From positions 1 to 64,000 of the forward strand of contig JAJCZS010000014.1 in the NCBI GenBank assembly GCA_029262275.1: 64,000 bases of DNA, in the 5' to 3' direction. The stretch is from Deltaproteobacteria bacterium. Lineage in GTDB: Bacteria > Desulfobacterota_D > UBA1144 > Nemesobacterales > UBA2774. The notes beneath the pieces were generated by a model. That model did no database searches, had not been told where the DNA came from, and worked only from the letters and a program-made list of their open reading frames with translations. Shown here piece by piece: positions 8,098-16,755 of this stretch; position 1 is the first letter of the stretch, and each line of letters begins with the position of its first letter. Both the position numbers and the translations under genes were made by a program.

Positions 8098-9423
8098 ATG
8101 GATATAGACAAAACAAGAGAGAATGCACTTGAAATATACAAAGAAGCCGTAGGTGCAGCAAACCCTAAAAAATGCGTACTCGATTATTTAAGCCTCGAGA
8201 ATGAAATCCTTAAGGTCGACACCAAAACATATAACCTCAAAGAATACAATTCTATATATGTAATAGCTTTTGGAAAAGCAGCCTCCGCTATGGCAGAAGG
8301 GGTTGAAGAAGTACTTGGAGAAAGGCTTGCAGGGGGAATGGTGGTTTCCAATTCTCAACCTGAGAAGAAGTTTAACAAATTGGGCTTTCACCTTTGTGGA
8401 CACCCGGTGCCTGATGAAAGAAGCGTAAGTGCAGCTAATGAAGTGATATCTATTCTTGAGACCGCCGGCGACAAAGATCTCGTTATTTTCTTAATTTCAG
8501 GTGGTGGAAGCGCTTTGTTATCAATGCCATCTCCAGGACTCACATTAGATGATATGAGGAAGGCAACGGAGATGCTTCTAGGAAGCGGAGTTGATAAAAA
8601 CGGGCTAAACGCTGTTAGAAAACATATATCTCAAATAAAAGGTGGTGGGCTTTTAAAAAAAGCACTGCCCGCCCATGTAATAACTCTATTACTATCTAAC
8701 GTAGTAAGTGACAAAGTAGACGCAATTGCCTCGGGCCACACGGTACCAGACTCAACAACGTTTGAGGATGCATGGAGAGTAATTGATGCTTTGGACATAG
8801 AGCACAAACTACCGCCACAAGTTGTAGTACATCTGGAAGACGGGAAAAACGGGGAGCATCCCGAGACTCTTAAAGAAGGTGAGTTTGACCCAGAGATGGT
8901 TCAGACATTGATTGTGGGAAGCAATATTAAATCTCTTGCAGAGGCTCAAAGGAAGGCAAGCGAGCTTGGATACAATACTCTCATGCTCTCTTCTCAAATT
9001 AGCGGAGAGGCAAAGGAAGTAGCTAAAGTAATTGCAGGAATTGCATTTGACGCAGAAAGATCAGATATCCCGGTCGAAAAACCAAGCTGCATTATTTTTG
9101 GTGGCGAGACCACAGTTACGGTTCACAGCAAAGGACAAGGGGGAAGAAGCACAGAGACCGCCCTTTCGTTCTGCATGGAAATTATGGGACATAACATAGT
9201 AGGTCTCTTTTGCGACACAGATGGGATAGACGGACCTATAGATGCGGCTGGTGCCATATGCGATGGACAAAGCAGAATAAACGCAAGAAAAATTGATGTT
9301 AGCGCAAGAGAACACCTTGCTCAAAACAACTCCTACGACTTTTTTGATAAATTGGGAGATTTGATTATTACTGGTCCCACCGGCACAAACGTAATGGATA
9401 TAGGCATTGTAATTGTTGAGTAG
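8098..9423 (+). CDS. Glycerate 2-kinase (DUF4147 plus MOFRL domains)
   Basis: A 441-residue enzyme that phosphorylates D-glycerate with ATP to 2-phosphoglycerate. The N-terminal domain has the family's IAFGKAASAMA and LISGGGSALLSMP stretches; the C-terminal MOFRL domain has GGETTVTV, GGRSTETALS and TDGIDGPIDAAGA. All are close to the GckA/TtuD consensus and the length is usual. There is no Shine-Dalgarno; a -10-like TATTAT ends seven bases before ATG, which suggests a leaderless transcript. Together with the class V aminotransferase and SHMT in this window it fits serine/glyoxylate/glycerate metabolism. Confidence 0.92.
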   Translation: MDIDKTRENALEIYKEAVGAANPKKCVLDYLSLENEILKVDTKTYNLKEYNSIYVIAFGKAASAMAEGVEEVLGERLAGGMVVSNSQPEKKFNKLGFHLCGHPVPDERSVSAANEVISILETAGDKDLVIFLISGGGSALLSMPSPGLTLDDMRKATEMLLGSGVDKNGLNAVRKHISQIKGGGLLKKALPAHVITLLLSNVVSDKVDAIASGHTVPDSTTFEDAWRVIDALDIEHKLPPQVVVHLEDGKNGEHPETLKEGEFDPEMVQTLIVGSNIKSLAEAQRKASELGYNTLMLSSQISGEAKEVAKVIAGIAFDAERSDIPVEKPSCIIFGGETTVTVHSKGQGGRSTETALSFCMEIMGHNIVGLFCDTDGIDGPIDAAGAICDGQSRINARKIDVSAREHLAQNNSYDFFDKLGDLIITGPTGTNVMDIGIVIVE

Positions 9424-9492
9424 TTTGCAGTTTATCTTGGGTCACAATTCAGTTATTGAAATCACTAAGGGGAATGATTTAATATAAAAGCT

Positions 9493-10851
9493 ATGGAGAT
9501 GCTAACAAAACCGCTTCCACAGAATACAGAGGCTGAGCAAGCCGTGTTGGGATCAATCCTACTTGAGAGCGCTGTAATAAACCAAGTGCTTGAGATACTA
9601 ATACCTGAGGATTTCTATAAAGATGCCCACCGTAAGATCTTCAATGCTATGATAGATCTGGACAGAGATAACAAGCCTATTGACCTTCTTACTTTATTTG
9701 ATCATCTAAAATCAAACGGAAATTTGCTTGAAGAGGTTGGAGAAAGTAGCTATCTCACCTATTTAACAGAACTTGTCCCTACAACGGATAACGTAGAGTA
9801 CTACGCAAAATTAGTTAAAGAAAAGTCTATAGTAAGAAACTTGGTAATGGCTGCTACAGATATAGCCCACAGAGGAAATGATGCAAATGTGGACATTGAC
9901 GAGTTTATTGACAGAGCCGAGCATACAATACTGGATATCTCACAAAACAAGATTAAACCTAGTTTTTACGACTCAAGGTATCTTGCAAATAAGGCGCTTG
10001 AACTTATTGAGGAACTGCACGCAAGAAAGGAACTTATAACAGGCATCTCAACTGGATTTGAAAAGCTAGACTATTTGACCGCTGGACTTCAACCTTCAGA
10101 CTTGGTAATAATCGCAGCAAGACCTGGGCTTGGAAAAACATCTATAGCTTTAAATATAGCTGCTCACGCAGCTTTGGAACATGGCAAGTCGATTGGCATT
10201 TTCTCACTTGAGATGACCAAAGAGCAGCTAATGCTTAGAATGCTTTCCAACAAATCCAAGGTTAACTACTCGAGTATCAGAAGCGGCTATATAAAGGATG
10301 AGGACTTAGAAAAACTCGTTCATGCAGCTGATGAGCTTGGACAATCTAAAATATACATCGACGACACGCCCGCAATAAGCGTTTTGGAGATAAGAGCCAA
10401 AGCCAGAAGGCAGCAAAGGGACAAAGGGTTAGATTTAATAATAGTTGATTACTTGCAACTTATGAGAGGAAGCAGAAGGGTCGAGTCGAGGGAAAGAGAA
10501 ATAGCCGAGATTTCAGGTTCTCTAAAAGCTCTTGCTAAGGAGTTGTCGGTACCTGTAATAGGAATCTCTCAGCTTAGCAGACAAACCGAAACCCGTTCTG
10601 ACAGACGTCCCCAGCTTGCAGATTTACGTGAGAGTGGAGCAATAGAGCAAGATGCTGACTTAGTGCTGTTTATCCACCGAGCGGATGTCTATAAAAAAGA
10701 TCCGGAAGAGAAAGACGGTATAGCCGAGATAATAATAGGGAAGCAGAGAAACGGTCCTACGGGCAGTGTAAAACTGGCATTCCTAGAGAAACGCGGAGTT
10801 CCTAGCTTTGAAAACCTTGCCCCTGATTATGAAGACGATGATTTTGGTTGA
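9493..10851 (+). CDS. dnaB: Replicative DNA helicase DnaB
   Basis: A 452-residue hexameric helicase that unwinds DNA at the replication fork. The N-terminal helical domain (about 10-110) starts with the conserved PQNTEAEQAVLGS. The RecA-like domain has Walker A ARPGLGKTS, the H1a partner FSLEMTKEQL, Walker B LIIVDYLQLM, and the late SRQTETR, LRESGAIEQDAD and KQRNGPTG motifs. No intein is present. A second ATG lies two codons in; neither has a strong ribosome site, and TATAAA precedes the first by four bases. It converges on the hypothetical gene at 10864. Confidence 0.96.
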   Translation: MEMLTKPLPQNTEAEQAVLGSILLESAVINQVLEILIPEDFYKDAHRKIFNAMIDLDRDNKPIDLLTLFDHLKSNGNLLEEVGESSYLTYLTELVPTTDNVEYYAKLVKEKSIVRNLVMAATDIAHRGNDANVDIDEFIDRAEHTILDISQNKIKPSFYDSRYLANKALELIEELHARKELITGISTGFEKLDYLTAGLQPSDLVIIAARPGLGKTSIALNIAAHAALEHGKSIGIFSLEMTKEQLMLRMLSNKSKVNYSSIRSGYIKDEDLEKLVHAADELGQSKIYIDDTPAISVLEIRAKARRQQRDKGLDLIIVDYLQLMRGSRRVESREREIAEISGSLKALAKELSVPVIGISQLSRQTETRSDRRPQLADLRESGAIEQDADLVLFIHRADVYKKDPEEKDGIAEIIIGKQRNGPTGSVKLAFLEKRGVPSFENLAPDYEDDDFG

Positions 10852-10863
10852 TTTAGACCACTC

Positions 10864-11502
10864 TTAAACTAGCATAGGCTTAATTATTGCTTTTGATTTA
10901 ACTTCTTTTTTGTAAAGACTCTCATCATTTTGCCAAGCTTCAAATTTTGAGAAGGTCTCACTTAAGTTTTCCCTGACTGAAGTCCAGTAGAAGTCCCAAT
11001 CATTTCCCTTCTTTCTATTTCTAAAGAACATTTTTACAAATAACTCTCTCTCAAGCGGATATCCTTTCTCAGCAATCCATCCCGATCTCGCAGTTCCATA
11101 ACCAGCTCCGAATGACATCGAGAAAGATCCTATCAGCCCTAACCTTTCTGAAGCTTTGGTGGCAAGCTCCACAAAAACATATAATGCTTCAATTGTTCTA
11201 TATCCTTCCTTGCCAAGCTGCTTATCTAGCGCAAGAAGATTCTGAACAAAGTACATCGGATAAAACGTTGGAGAGTATCCGGATACAGATTTCGTAGGAC
11301 TTAGTAGAGGCTCCCTGATGATAACATCTTCTTCAATAACGCCAATCATAAAATCCTCTTTATCAAACTCGCCAATATCTCCTGCAAGCTTGAGAGAGGA
11401 TCTTACATTTTCCCATTCCCTCTGGGCTATGACTAAAGCATCATTTAATCTCTTTTGGCCCTCATCAAATTCTCTATCTCTTAAAAGTTCTTCTAATTCC
11501 AT
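10864..11502 (-). CDS. Hypothetical protein, no recognised family
   Basis: A protein of about 212 residues from the ATG at 11502, which has GGGA five bases ahead. An upstream ATG at 11613 would add 37 residues including a hydrophobic stretch (TIYTLTIVLGVY) that could be a membrane anchor, but no ribosome site precedes it. The body is mixed helical and acidic at the start, then has an aromatic-rich mid part (YSPTFYPMYFVQN), a Gly-rich segment FGAGYGTARSG and a basic patch RNRKKG before DWDFYW. I recognise no domain. It converges with dnaB and diverges from the SDR gene. Confidence 0.6.
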   Translation of the reverse strand: MELEELLRDREFDEGQKRLNDALVIAQREWENVRSSLKLAGDIGEFDKEDFMIGVIEEDVIIREPLLSPTKSVSGYSPTFYPMYFVQNLLALDKQLGKEGYRTIEALYVFVELATKASERLGLIGSFSMSFGAGYGTARSGWIAEKGYPLERELFVKMFFRNRKKGNDWDFYWTSVRENLSETFSKFEAWQNDESLYKKEVKSKAIIKPMLV

Positions 11503-11634
11503 TTTGGTCCCTTGGTTAAGTAGTGGTAAAAATATACATTGATAAACACCTAAGACAATGGTTAGTGTATAAATTGTTTTTAAGAAGTATCTATTGTAAT
11601 ATGAGTTCTGCATAAATATATGGGAAGGTGTCTT

Positions 11635-12621
11635 ATGGCTACTTTAGTTACAGGAGCAACCGGGTTTATAGGCTCGCATATCACTAGCAAACTAGTGGAA
11701 AGAGGGGAGCAGGTAAAAATACTTCTTAGAAGATCTAGTCAGACTTCAAACATCGATGACATCGATGTCGAAAGAGTCTATGGTGATGTGCTAGATGTAG
11801 ATTCTATAAATGAAGCTTTAAAAGGCTGCGACACGCTTTATCACACAGCAGGGGTAGCTTCTTTTAGGAAAGAAGACTATCAAAAGATGGAAGATATAAA
11901 TGTGCAAGGCACTGCTAATATAATGAATGCAGCACTTGAAGCAGGAATTAAGAAAGTGGTCCATACAAGTAGCATTGCCTCCATAGGAGTAGATCTTAAG
12001 GGTGGCATCGCAAATGAGGACACTAAGTACGAGCTCGATTCCTTAGGTGTTAAATATCTAGATACTAAACATAGAGGGGAAAATGTGGCTCTTGAGTTTA
12101 GTAAAAAAGGGCTTCCGGTTGTTGTTGTAAACCCTGCTACTGTGATTGGAACAGGGGACATATATTTATCAAGCACAGCATTTATTCTTTGGTTCTATAA
12201 AAAGAAATATCCAGGATATATGGATGGCACACTCAATATGGTCGATGTAGAGGACGTGGCAGAGGGACATATTCTAGCTGCTGAGAAAGGAAGGGTCGGA
12301 GAGAGATACATACTTGGAAATGAGAATTACACTTTATTGGAACTTTTCAAACTTCTAGAAGAACTAACTGGAGTGGCCAGGCCCAAAATGAAAATCCCTT
12401 ATTTTATGGCACTTGCGTCCGGATATTTTGTGGAAAGAATACTTGGCTTGAGTTTCCCTAATTATTCAACTATGGATGTGGACTCTGTTAAATTATCCAA
12501 ATTCAGATGGCACTTTGACAGCACAAAAGCTATTAATGAGTTAGGCTATAAGCCAACTGACATCAAGGAAAGCATTAAGAATACACTCACATGGTTTAAG
12601 GAAAACGGGCACCTCGACTAA
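11635..12621 (+). CDS. NAD(P)-dependent sugar epimerase/dihydroflavonol reductase-like (extended SDR)
   Basis: A 328-residue extended short-chain dehydrogenase/reductase. The N-terminal nucleotide site GATGFIG begins at residue 7, the HTAGVA and HTSSIASIG strands follow, and the YxxxK catalytic pair is YLDTK, followed by the family's NPATVIGTGD. It most resembles the HpnA/dihydroflavonol 4-reductase-like group, often of unknown substrate. I chose the ATG at 11635 because GGGAAGG lies six bases ahead; an ATG at 11620 would overlap that site. It sits just upstream of aroC without a shared function. Confidence 0.85.
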   Translation: MATLVTGATGFIGSHITSKLVERGEQVKILLRRSSQTSNIDDIDVERVYGDVLDVDSINEALKGCDTLYHTAGVASFRKEDYQKMEDINVQGTANIMNAALEAGIKKVVHTSSIASIGVDLKGGIANEDTKYELDSLGVKYLDTKHRGENVALEFSKKGLPVVVVNPATVIGTGDIYLSSTAFILWFYKKKYPGYMDGTLNMVDVEDVAEGHILAAEKGRVGERYILGNENYTLLELFKLLEELTGVARPKMKIPYFMALASGYFVERILGLSFPNYSTMDVDSVKLSKFRWHFDSTKAINELGYKPTDIKESIKNTLTWFKENGHLD

Positions 12622-12650
12622 AAGCTAAATTTGCAACGTTTCCCATTTCA

Positions 12651-12656
12651 TATAAA
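12651..12656 (+). promoter_or_regulatory. Putative -10 element of aroC
   Basis: TATAAA ends eight bases before the aroC ATG and no Shine-Dalgarno is present, so transcription would start at or next to the start codon. A TTGCAA lies upstream at 14 bases, a short spacing. Confidence 0.4.
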
Positions 12657-12664
12657 ATCTTGCT

Positions 12665-13735
12665 ATGCCTGGTAATTCATTCGGAACAATTTTTCGTATT
12701 ACAACTTGGGGCGAGTCCCACGGACCCGCTGTTGGAGTGGTTTTAGACGGCTGCCCGGCAGGGCTTGAGATCAGTGCTGAAGAGATTCAGTTTGAGCTTG
12801 ATCGTAGGCGCCCTGGGCAAAGCAAGATTACAACTCAGCGCAAAGAACCCGACACAGTTGAGATACTCTCTGGTGTGTTTGAAGGAAAAACTCTAGGTAC
12901 CCCCATATCTTTGATGGTTAGAAACACTGACGCCATTTCAAAATCCTATGAGGATATAAAAGACACCTATCGCCCGGGACATGCAGACTTCACTTATGAC
13001 GAGAAATATGGATTCAGAGATCATAGGGGCGGAGGAAGATCATCAAATAGAGAAACTGTAGGAAGGGTTGCGGCAGCTGCAATTGCAAAAAAGATTCTTA
13101 ACCTAAACGGAATTAATACTTATGGCTATGTAAAGCAGGTTGGCAGTATTGTGGCTAAGAAAATTGACTATGATCAGATCGAGAAAAATATTGTTAGATG
13201 CCCGGATGCTAAAAAAGCCAAAGAAATGATCGATCTAATTGATCAAGTTAGAAAAGAAGGTGACTCAATTGGAGGAGTGGTTGAAGTAGTAACCACAGGG
13301 CTTCCAACAGGCTTGGGAACTCCTGTATTTCATAAAGTAGATGCAGAGCTTGCACAAGGGCTTATGAGTCTTGGAGGAATAAGGGGCTTTGAAGTTGGGC
13401 TTGGATTTAAGGCAGCGAAAATGAAAGGCTCCAAGGCAAACGACCTAATGCAGCAAAAGAAATCAGGCGAGCTTGGATTTAAAACCAACAATGCTGGAGG
13501 ACTTTTGGGCGGGATGACAAACGGCGAGGATATGGTTGTAAGAATAGCAATCAAACCCACCTCTTCGATATCTAAGGTTCAGAAGACTGTAGATAAATCT
13601 GGAAACCCCAAAGAGCTTAAGGTAAAAGGACGTCACGACCCATGTCTTTGTCCTAGAGCAGTACCTATAGCAGAGGCTATGGTGAACCTTGTACTTGTAG
13701 ACCAGCTCTTACTTTCCCGGACTACAAGAATTTAA
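12665..13735 (+). CDS. aroC: Chorismate synthase
   Basis: A 356-residue enzyme that converts 5-enolpyruvylshikimate 3-phosphate to chorismate with reduced FMN, the last common step to aromatic amino acids. All three signatures are visible: TTWGESHGPAVG near the N-terminus, the mid-protein HRGGGRSSNRET, and the C-terminal RHDPCLCPRAVPIAEAM. Length is near the usual 350-390. No other shikimate gene adjoins it; trpFBA lies about 20 kb away. The start is an ATG with a -10-like TATAAA eight bases ahead and no ribosome site. Confidence 0.97.
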   Translation: MPGNSFGTIFRITTWGESHGPAVGVVLDGCPAGLEISAEEIQFELDRRRPGQSKITTQRKEPDTVEILSGVFEGKTLGTPISLMVRNTDAISKSYEDIKDTYRPGHADFTYDEKYGFRDHRGGGRSSNRETVGRVAAAAIAKKILNLNGINTYGYVKQVGSIVAKKIDYDQIEKNIVRCPDAKKAKEMIDLIDQVRKEGDSIGGVVEVVTTGLPTGLGTPVFHKVDAELAQGLMSLGGIRGFEVGLGFKAAKMKGSKANDLMQQKKSGELGFKTNNAGGLLGGMTNGEDMVVRIAIKPTSSISKVQKTVDKSGNPKELKVKGRHDPCLCPRAVPIAEAMVNLVLVDQLLLSRTTRI

Positions 13736-13755
13736 TTCTAAAACTGTTATTTCAA

Positions 13756-14115
13756 ATGGAACAAAACATAAACTTTTTTTGTAAGATATATGTAGACGAT
13801 GATGAAATCTACTCAGGCGATCTGAGCGAAGTTCCTGAGAAATTTAGAAACCGGATCATTGGAGATATTTCAGAGTGGGCAGATTGCTTGGGAAAAAGTG
13901 GTGTTAACGAGCTTCTTTATTCACACCTTGTTTGGTATGAAAAAAAGGGTCTCCACTGTGAAGACTGCAACAGTTTGGATGATGCGTCAGAAACCGAGAA
14001 CTGCAATGAGTGTGGCGGAGAGCTAAGAGAAAAGTATTTGTATGACAGAAGTGCCGAAATAGATAGAATCATGACCTGTATCGGAATGATATCTAAAATT
14101 GAGGTCTCAAAATAA
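13756..14115 (+). CDS. Hypothetical protein with a four-cysteine zinc-ribbon-like segment
   Basis: A 119-residue protein that I cannot place. Residues about 76-100 hold CEDC and CNECGG, two cysteine pairs 14 residues apart that could bind zinc or a cluster. The rest is acidic and mixed, with no signal or membrane segment. It follows aroC by 20 bases and may be read with it; no Shine-Dalgarno precedes the ATG. The next gene is also an orphan. Confidence 0.6.
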   Translation: MEQNINFFCKIYVDDDEIYSGDLSEVPEKFRNRIIGDISEWADCLGKSGVNELLYSHLVWYEKKGLHCEDCNSLDDASETENCNECGGELREKYLYDRSAEIDRIMTCIGMISKIEVSK

Positions 14116-14140
14116 ACTTATCCAACTATTGAGGTAAATG

Positions 14141-14431
14141 ATGAAATTGAATGTAAACGGGCAAGTATTTCCAAAAGTCTGGGAACTAGCGGATAATGTT
14201 AAAAAACTAAGAGAAGAGAGAAAATCGGTCAACATCGGCGCAGGCTCGGTTGGATTTGCTGTCTACGAAGTTGAGCTTCCAGCGGAGACCAGAAAAGAAG
14301 GCATATATTTAATTACCCCTCAAGGTGTACGACTGTATCATTACCCAGGAGATCAGTATCAAATTGGATATCTGATATCCGAGATAGACCGTGATCCTTT
14401 GGTAAAAAGACATTTCGGCAAATCTCATTAA
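14141..14431 (+). CDS. Small hypothetical protein
   Basis: A 96-residue soluble protein of no family that I know. It shows a central YEVELPAETRKEGIYLI stretch likely to be beta structure, followed by HYPGDQYQIGYL and a basic end. The start is the second of two tandem ATGs, because GAGG lies six bases ahead of it. It lies 25 bases after the zinc-ribbon orphan and ahead of the CDF exporter, which has its own promoter. Confidence 0.6.
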   Translation: MKLNVNGQVFPKVWELADNVKKLREERKSVNIGAGSVGFAVYEVELPAETRKEGIYLITPQGVRLYHYPGDQYQIGYLISEIDRDPLVKRHFGKSH

Positions 14432-14457
14432 CTAACCGACCTAATACGCAATTATCT

Positions 14458-14486
14458 TTGACTGCAACTTTTAGCAGGTATATTTT
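14458..14486 (+). promoter_or_regulatory. Promoter of the CDF exporter
   Basis: TTGACT at 14458-14463 is followed after 17 bases by TATTTT at 14481-14486 (TATATT at 14479 also fits). The ATG at 14495 lies eight bases after the -10, so the message would be leaderless or nearly so; no Shine-Dalgarno is present. Confidence 0.5.
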
Positions 14487-14494
14487 TATCCGAG

Positions 14495-15433
14495 ATGGAA
14501 CACCACGACCATAACCATGGGCATGACCACAGTCATAGTCACTCCATAAAATCATCCAAACAAAAGAGAGCCCTTGTATTCGTACTTGTGCTTACTTTTC
14601 TTTTTATGATTGTAGAAGCAGTGGCGGGCTTTTACACCGAGAGTCTTGCGCTTCTATCGGACGCAGGACATATGTTGACTGATGTTTTTGCATTATCTCT
14701 TGCGTTCTTTGCTATATGGTTTGCAGAGAAACCACCCACGTCTGCTAAAACTTTCGGCTTCTATAGAGCAGAGATTTTAGCCGCATTCTTTAATAGCCTT
14801 CTTCTATTTGCAATCTCTTTTGCCATCTTGTTTGAGGCTTATAAAAGAATACAAACTCCAGAGGAAGTAAAAAGTGTGGAGATGACTATTGTTGCCACTG
14901 TGGGACTACTTATCAACCTTGTTAATGCATACATCTTGTATAAATATGGAAGTGGAAATTTAAATATTAGAGGTGCTCTATATCATGTTATAAGTGATGC
15001 ACTTGGGTCTGTAGGCGCCATAGCTGCTGGAATCATCATGATCACAACAAAATGGTATTATGCAGACTCTCTGGTAAGTATTCTGGTATCGCTTTTGATT
15101 ATAAGAGTTGCCTGGGGATTATTTAGAGATTCAAGCCACATTCTGCTTGAGGGAACACCAAAAGGAATCGATCTTGGCTCTGTGCAGGAATGTATATGCT
15201 CGCAAGAAGGAGTAATTAGTGTTCATGATCTCCATGTATGGACATTAACGCAAGGATTTGAGGCACTTAGTGCGCATCTGGTAGTTGAGAACATGGATAG
15301 TACCGAAGAGGTAATAAGTAAAATTAAACAGGAGCTATCAGAGAAGTTCAAGATTGGCCACATCACTCTTCAACTGGAAATTGAAGAGTGTGACGAAGCT
15401 AATGGCCCATGTTACGACAATGGCGCATCCTAA
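14495..15433 (+). CDS. Cation diffusion facilitator metal exporter (CzcD/ZitB-like)
   Basis: A 312-residue inner-membrane antiporter that exports zinc or similar divalent metals in exchange for protons. The N-terminus is a His/Asp-rich metal-catching tail (HDHNHGHDHSHSHS). Six membrane helices follow; helix 2 has the metal-site pattern SDAGHMLTD and helix 5 has VISDALGS. The C-terminal cytoplasmic domain has HDLHVWTL, as in ZitB/CzcD. The His-x3-Asp pairs suggest zinc rather than iron or manganese. No metal-sensing regulator is adjacent. Confidence 0.93.
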   Translation: MEHHDHNHGHDHSHSHSIKSSKQKRALVFVLVLTFLFMIVEAVAGFYTESLALLSDAGHMLTDVFALSLAFFAIWFAEKPPTSAKTFGFYRAEILAAFFNSLLLFAISFAILFEAYKRIQTPEEVKSVEMTIVATVGLLINLVNAYILYKYGSGNLNIRGALYHVISDALGSVGAIAAGIIMITTKWYYADSLVSILVSLLIIRVAWGLFRDSSHILLEGTPKGIDLGSVQECICSQEGVISVHDLHVWTLTQGFEALSAHLVVENMDSTEEVISKIKQELSEKFKIGHITLQLEIEECDEANGPCYDNGAS

Positions 15434-15455
15434 AATTAGCCATATCTTCTTAGTA

Positions 15456-16595
15456 CTACTTTTCGCTTAAAATTTCTGATGCCTTCTTAGTAGCAGCTCC
15501 AAAGTTAAACTCATACCCAAGCTGATTAAGGACACTTTCAATTGCAGCAATGATTGATAAAGTATCTGTTTTATCAATATCGCCAATATGAGAGATTCTA
15601 AAGATTTTACCCTTGGCTTGATCTTGACCACCTGCAACTGTGATTCCAAATTCATCACGAAGTGCCGCAATAACCTTTGCTGCTCCTATTTCTGGCGGTG
15701 CAGTTACTATTGAAAGCGCGGTGCTCGGAGTATCTAGAACAAATGGCTCAAGCCCAATTGCTGCCATAGCCTCTCTTGTTGCACGAGCAAGCCTTGCGTG
15801 GCGCTTATGCATATTTTCACGGCCCTCTTTCTTGAAGCGTCTTAGAACCGCAGCTAGACCAACGATAAGAGTTACGGCTGGAGTAAATGTAGTAGTATTT
15901 TTCTCGGCATTCTTTAGTGCCGGTTTAAAGTCAAAATAGAATTTAGGCAGATCAGAAGTTTCATAAAACTTCCAAGCTTTCTCGCTCATAGCAGCAAATG
16001 AAAGCCCCGGAGGAAGCATAAAAGCTTTTTGAGAGCCTCCTACAAGAACATCAACGCCCCACTCATCAAAAGCAATCTCGAATACTCCAACTCCTGTAAT
16101 ACCATCTACAATATGAATTACATCGTCTCTTTTCCTGGTAATTTCAGAAATTTCTTTTATCGGATGTTTAACACCTGTTGAAGTTTCGCTTGCCTGAGTA
16201 AGAACTGCTTTAATCGAGGGATCATCACCAAGCGCTTTCTCTATTACAGCAGGGTCTATTTCTTTTCCCCACTCAACCATAATTTCTTCAACTTCTACAC
16301 CATAAGCGCGGCATATCTTTCCCCATCTCTCTCCAAATTTTCCACTATTTACAACTAAAGCCTTATCGCCTCTTGAAAGAGTGTTTGTAACCGATGCTTC
16401 CATAGCACCAGTACCTGAAGCAGATAAAATAAAGACCTCTTGCTTAGTATTGTATATATATTTAAGCCCTTCTCTAACTTCAGCAAAAATCTCTTCAAAT
16501 TCAGCTGTTCTGTGATGGATGATGGGCTTGGCCATCTCGATTAATACTTCACTTGGTACGGGCACAGGGCCAGGTGTAAAAACATATTTTTTCAC
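15456..16595 (-). CDS. Alanine/serine-glyoxylate aminotransferase family protein (class V)
   Basis: A 379-residue PLP enzyme of the alanine-glyoxylate/serine-pyruvate group. It moves an amino group from serine or alanine to glyoxylate, giving hydroxypyruvate or pyruvate and glycine. It begins with FTPGPVPVP, has SASGTGAMEA for cofactor phosphate binding, VDGITGVG near the PLP-binding Asp, and the Schiff-base Lys in GGSQKAFMLPPG. I chose the GTG at 16595 since GAGGAG lies seven bases ahead; a TTG at 16610 would overlap that site. With glycerate kinase and SHMT it fits a serine-glyoxylate route. Donor specificity cannot be read from sequence. Confidence 0.88.
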   Translation of the reverse strand: MKKYVFTPGPVPVPSEVLIEMAKPIIHHRTAEFEEIFAEVREGLKYIYNTKQEVFILSASGTGAMEASVTNTLSRGDKALVVNSGKFGERWGKICRAYGVEVEEIMVEWGKEIDPAVIEKALGDDPSIKAVLTQASETSTGVKHPIKEISEITRKRDDVIHIVDGITGVGVFEIAFDEWGVDVLVGGSQKAFMLPPGLSFAAMSEKAWKFYETSDLPKFYFDFKPALKNAEKNTTTFTPAVTLIVGLAAVLRRFKKEGRENMHKRHARLARATREAMAAIGLEPFVLDTPSTALSIVTAPPEIGAAKVIAALRDEFGITVAGGQDQAKGKIFRISHIGDIDKTDTLSIIAAIESVLNQLGYEFNFGAATKKASEILSEK

Positions 16596-16755
16596 GTTAG
16601 TTCTCCTCAATACATATCTTAAACTTGAATGTTGTTAAGCAACTTTGCCTTATTTGGAAAAGTATGAATCTACCCTAATATCTGTATAATTCAACCAGTT
16701 TGCATTTGCCATACAAAAATTTATATTACTCTATTATTTGCCGGAGGTAATACTT

